Origin: JBBATK01 sp044228285
GTDB lineage: Bacteria; Bacteroidota; Ignavibacteria; Kapaibacteriales; NICIL-2
Direction: 5' to 3'
Assembly: GCA_044228285.1 (NCBI GenBank)
Contig: JBGAVD010000001.1
Coordinates: 558,001 to 622,000, forward strand
Length of the DNA: 64,000 bases
The notes below the pieces were generated by a model. That model did no database searches. It saw only the letters and a list, made by a program, of their open reading frames with translations, and was not told where the DNA came from. Position 1 is the stretch's first letter. The number at the start of each line of letters is the position of its first letter. This document shows positions 63,116-64,000 of this stretch, piece by piece. The position numbers and the translations under genes were made by a program.

Positions 63116-64000
63116 ATGGCAGATAACACTTTACTATCGCATCGTCAGCGCATCGAGCAAGATGATTTTTTTGCTCGAATGGAGGATTATGGCTTTTTCG
63201 ATACTGTAAGCGAGCATTTGCCAGATGAGTTCACGGCTGTGTACGAGATAGCACGAGTTATTGAGGATGAAGCGAATGCACTTGGACAGCAGCTCGCACC
63301 AGTATTAGCTATGTCGAGCGGTGAAGGTCCTGCTGATGAAGTTTCGAAGGACATCCTACCCAACATTGTCCCAGCAGAGGAGTATGAAGCGGATCTGCTG
63401 AGAAATGTTCACGAATTGCCTCATATCTACCCACATCAGTTTCTGCTACCAGAGAACGTTTTCTTCCAGAAGCTTGTTGAACGTTCCTTGTGGCTGCCAC
63501 GACCACGACCGCCTCACAATTATCGATTTCAGTCTCAGAGCGACACCTTCAAGCCAGATCACCGGAAGCAAAAAGTGTATGTGCTTTTTGACATTTCGCG
63601 TTCAATGAACATGCGCTGGCGCATTCACCTAGCCAAAGCGATTGCGTTCATCTTTCTTCGTCGCAATATGAAGGAGCTAGGGAGCGTGTATTTGCGAACA
63701 TTCGCAGAAACGGTGAATGAGCTTCAAACAGCCCATGATGTTCCAAGCTTCAATGCCCTGATCGGTGATGTCATGCACTTGAAGGCCATTGGCAAAGGGA
63801 CTGTATTGCAGAAGGCTTTAACGACTGCAATTGAAGACATCAAGCGAACTCACACCTTGTCGGACGCGGAGATTCTCGTTATCACCGACGGTGCTGCGCA
63901 CATAGAGTTGCAAAAGCTCCGTGATCTTCTCGGCGACTCAATTAAAGTTCATACTGTAAAGATTGGCGACGAGAAGATTGTTGCTGATGCAAAGTTTGTT
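63116..64000 (+). CDS. VWA-domain protein (CoxE/ViaA-like), 3' end cut by window edge
   Basis: 295 codons are visible from the ATG at 63116 (MADNTLLSHRQRIEQDDFFA) to the window edge without a stop. The N-terminal 165 residues are acidic and helical. A von Willebrand factor A domain begins near residue 172 with KVYVLFDISRSMNMRW, which holds the metal-ion-dependent adhesion motif DxSxS. The further metal Thr is in AIGKGTVLQKAL and the Asp in LVITDGAAHIE. Such cytosolic VWA proteins (CoxE, ViaA) usually pair with a MoxR/RavA AAA+ ATPase. One is encoded at 26045-27391, about 36 kb away, and could be the partner; another ATPase may lie beyond the edge. No good Shine-Dalgarno site precedes the ATG. 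Confidence 0.85.
   Translation, partial: MADNTLLSHRQRIEQDDFFARMEDYGFFDTVSEHLPDEFTAVYEIARVIEDEANALGQQLAPVLAMSSGEGPADEVSKDILPNIVPAEEYEADLLRNVHELPHIYPHQFLLPENVFFQKLVERSLWLPRPRPPHNYRFQSQSDTFKPDHRKQKVYVLFDISRSMNMRWRIHLAKAIAFIFLRRNMKELGSVYLRTFAETVNELQTAHDVPSFNALIGDVMHLKAIGKGTVLQKALTTAIEDIKRTHTLSDAEILVITDGAAHIELQKLRDLLGDSIKVHTVKIGDEKIVADAKFV

Overview
The window reads as a chromosome segment of a Gram-negative, didermic bacterium of the Bacteroidota/Chlorobi (FCB) superphylum. Three large secreted proteins end in type IX secretion (T9SS) sorting domains, there is a TonB-dependent receptor with a carboxypeptidase-regulatory plug, an Omp85 protein and a DUF3078 barrel, and two promoters fit the Bacteroidota form TTG-N17-23-TAnnTTTG. 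An FlhA gene together with T9SS cargo and mid-range GC recalls Kapabacteria/Ignavibacteria-like lineages more than classical Bacteroidales; that placement is inference. I see no mobile element, prophage, CRISPR array, rRNA or tRNA.

Layout. 1-4333: gmd (cut by the window edge) and polA, both minus. 4611-8309: an AddA-type helicase-nuclease, plus strand. 8306-17145: a minus-strand run of mgtA, flhA, a multi-pass acyltransferase-like protein and an Omp85 protein. 17360-21972: an ABC transporter ATPase and a permease fused to an M1 metallopeptidase, preceded by four repeats of about 20 bp. 22170-25959: a DnaQ/UvrC-like hybrid nuclease, uppP and folA. 26045-27391: a RavA/MoxR-type AAA+ ATPase (minus). 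27542-29257: rplU-rpmA and mdh. 29752-36679: a T9SS protein, a DUF255 protein, a PGI/PMI isomerase, a secreted hypothetical protein and an M42 aminopeptidase. 36742-37554: an unlisted 42-codon gene for a double-glycine leader peptide, divergent from a short mscL. 37840-45875: DUF3078 protein, BNR-repeat T9SS protein, TonB-dependent receptor, arfB. 46277-62974: one giant T9SS surface protein of 5565 residues. 63116-end: a VWA protein, cut by the window edge.

How it fits together. Housekeeping (replication and repair, ribosome, TCA cycle, folate, Mg2+ uptake, ribosome rescue) is interleaved with envelope functions: undecaprenyl phosphate recycling, GDP-mannose conversion, mannose/fructose phosphate isomerisation, outer-membrane assembly, TonB uptake and T9SS export. 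The AAA+ ATPase at 26-27 kb and the VWA protein at the right edge look like the two halves of a RavA-ViaA/MoxR-VWA chaperone pair placed apart.

The most novel items are the small GG-leader peptide gene at 36880-37008, which has its own promoter, strong Shine-Dalgarno site and candidate terminator, and the very regular architecture of the giant adhesin: seven A-B-C triads of 861/858 bp followed by thirteen cysteine-rich units, ten of them exactly 264 bp. The 20-bp repeat array before the ABC-M1 operon is a third target.
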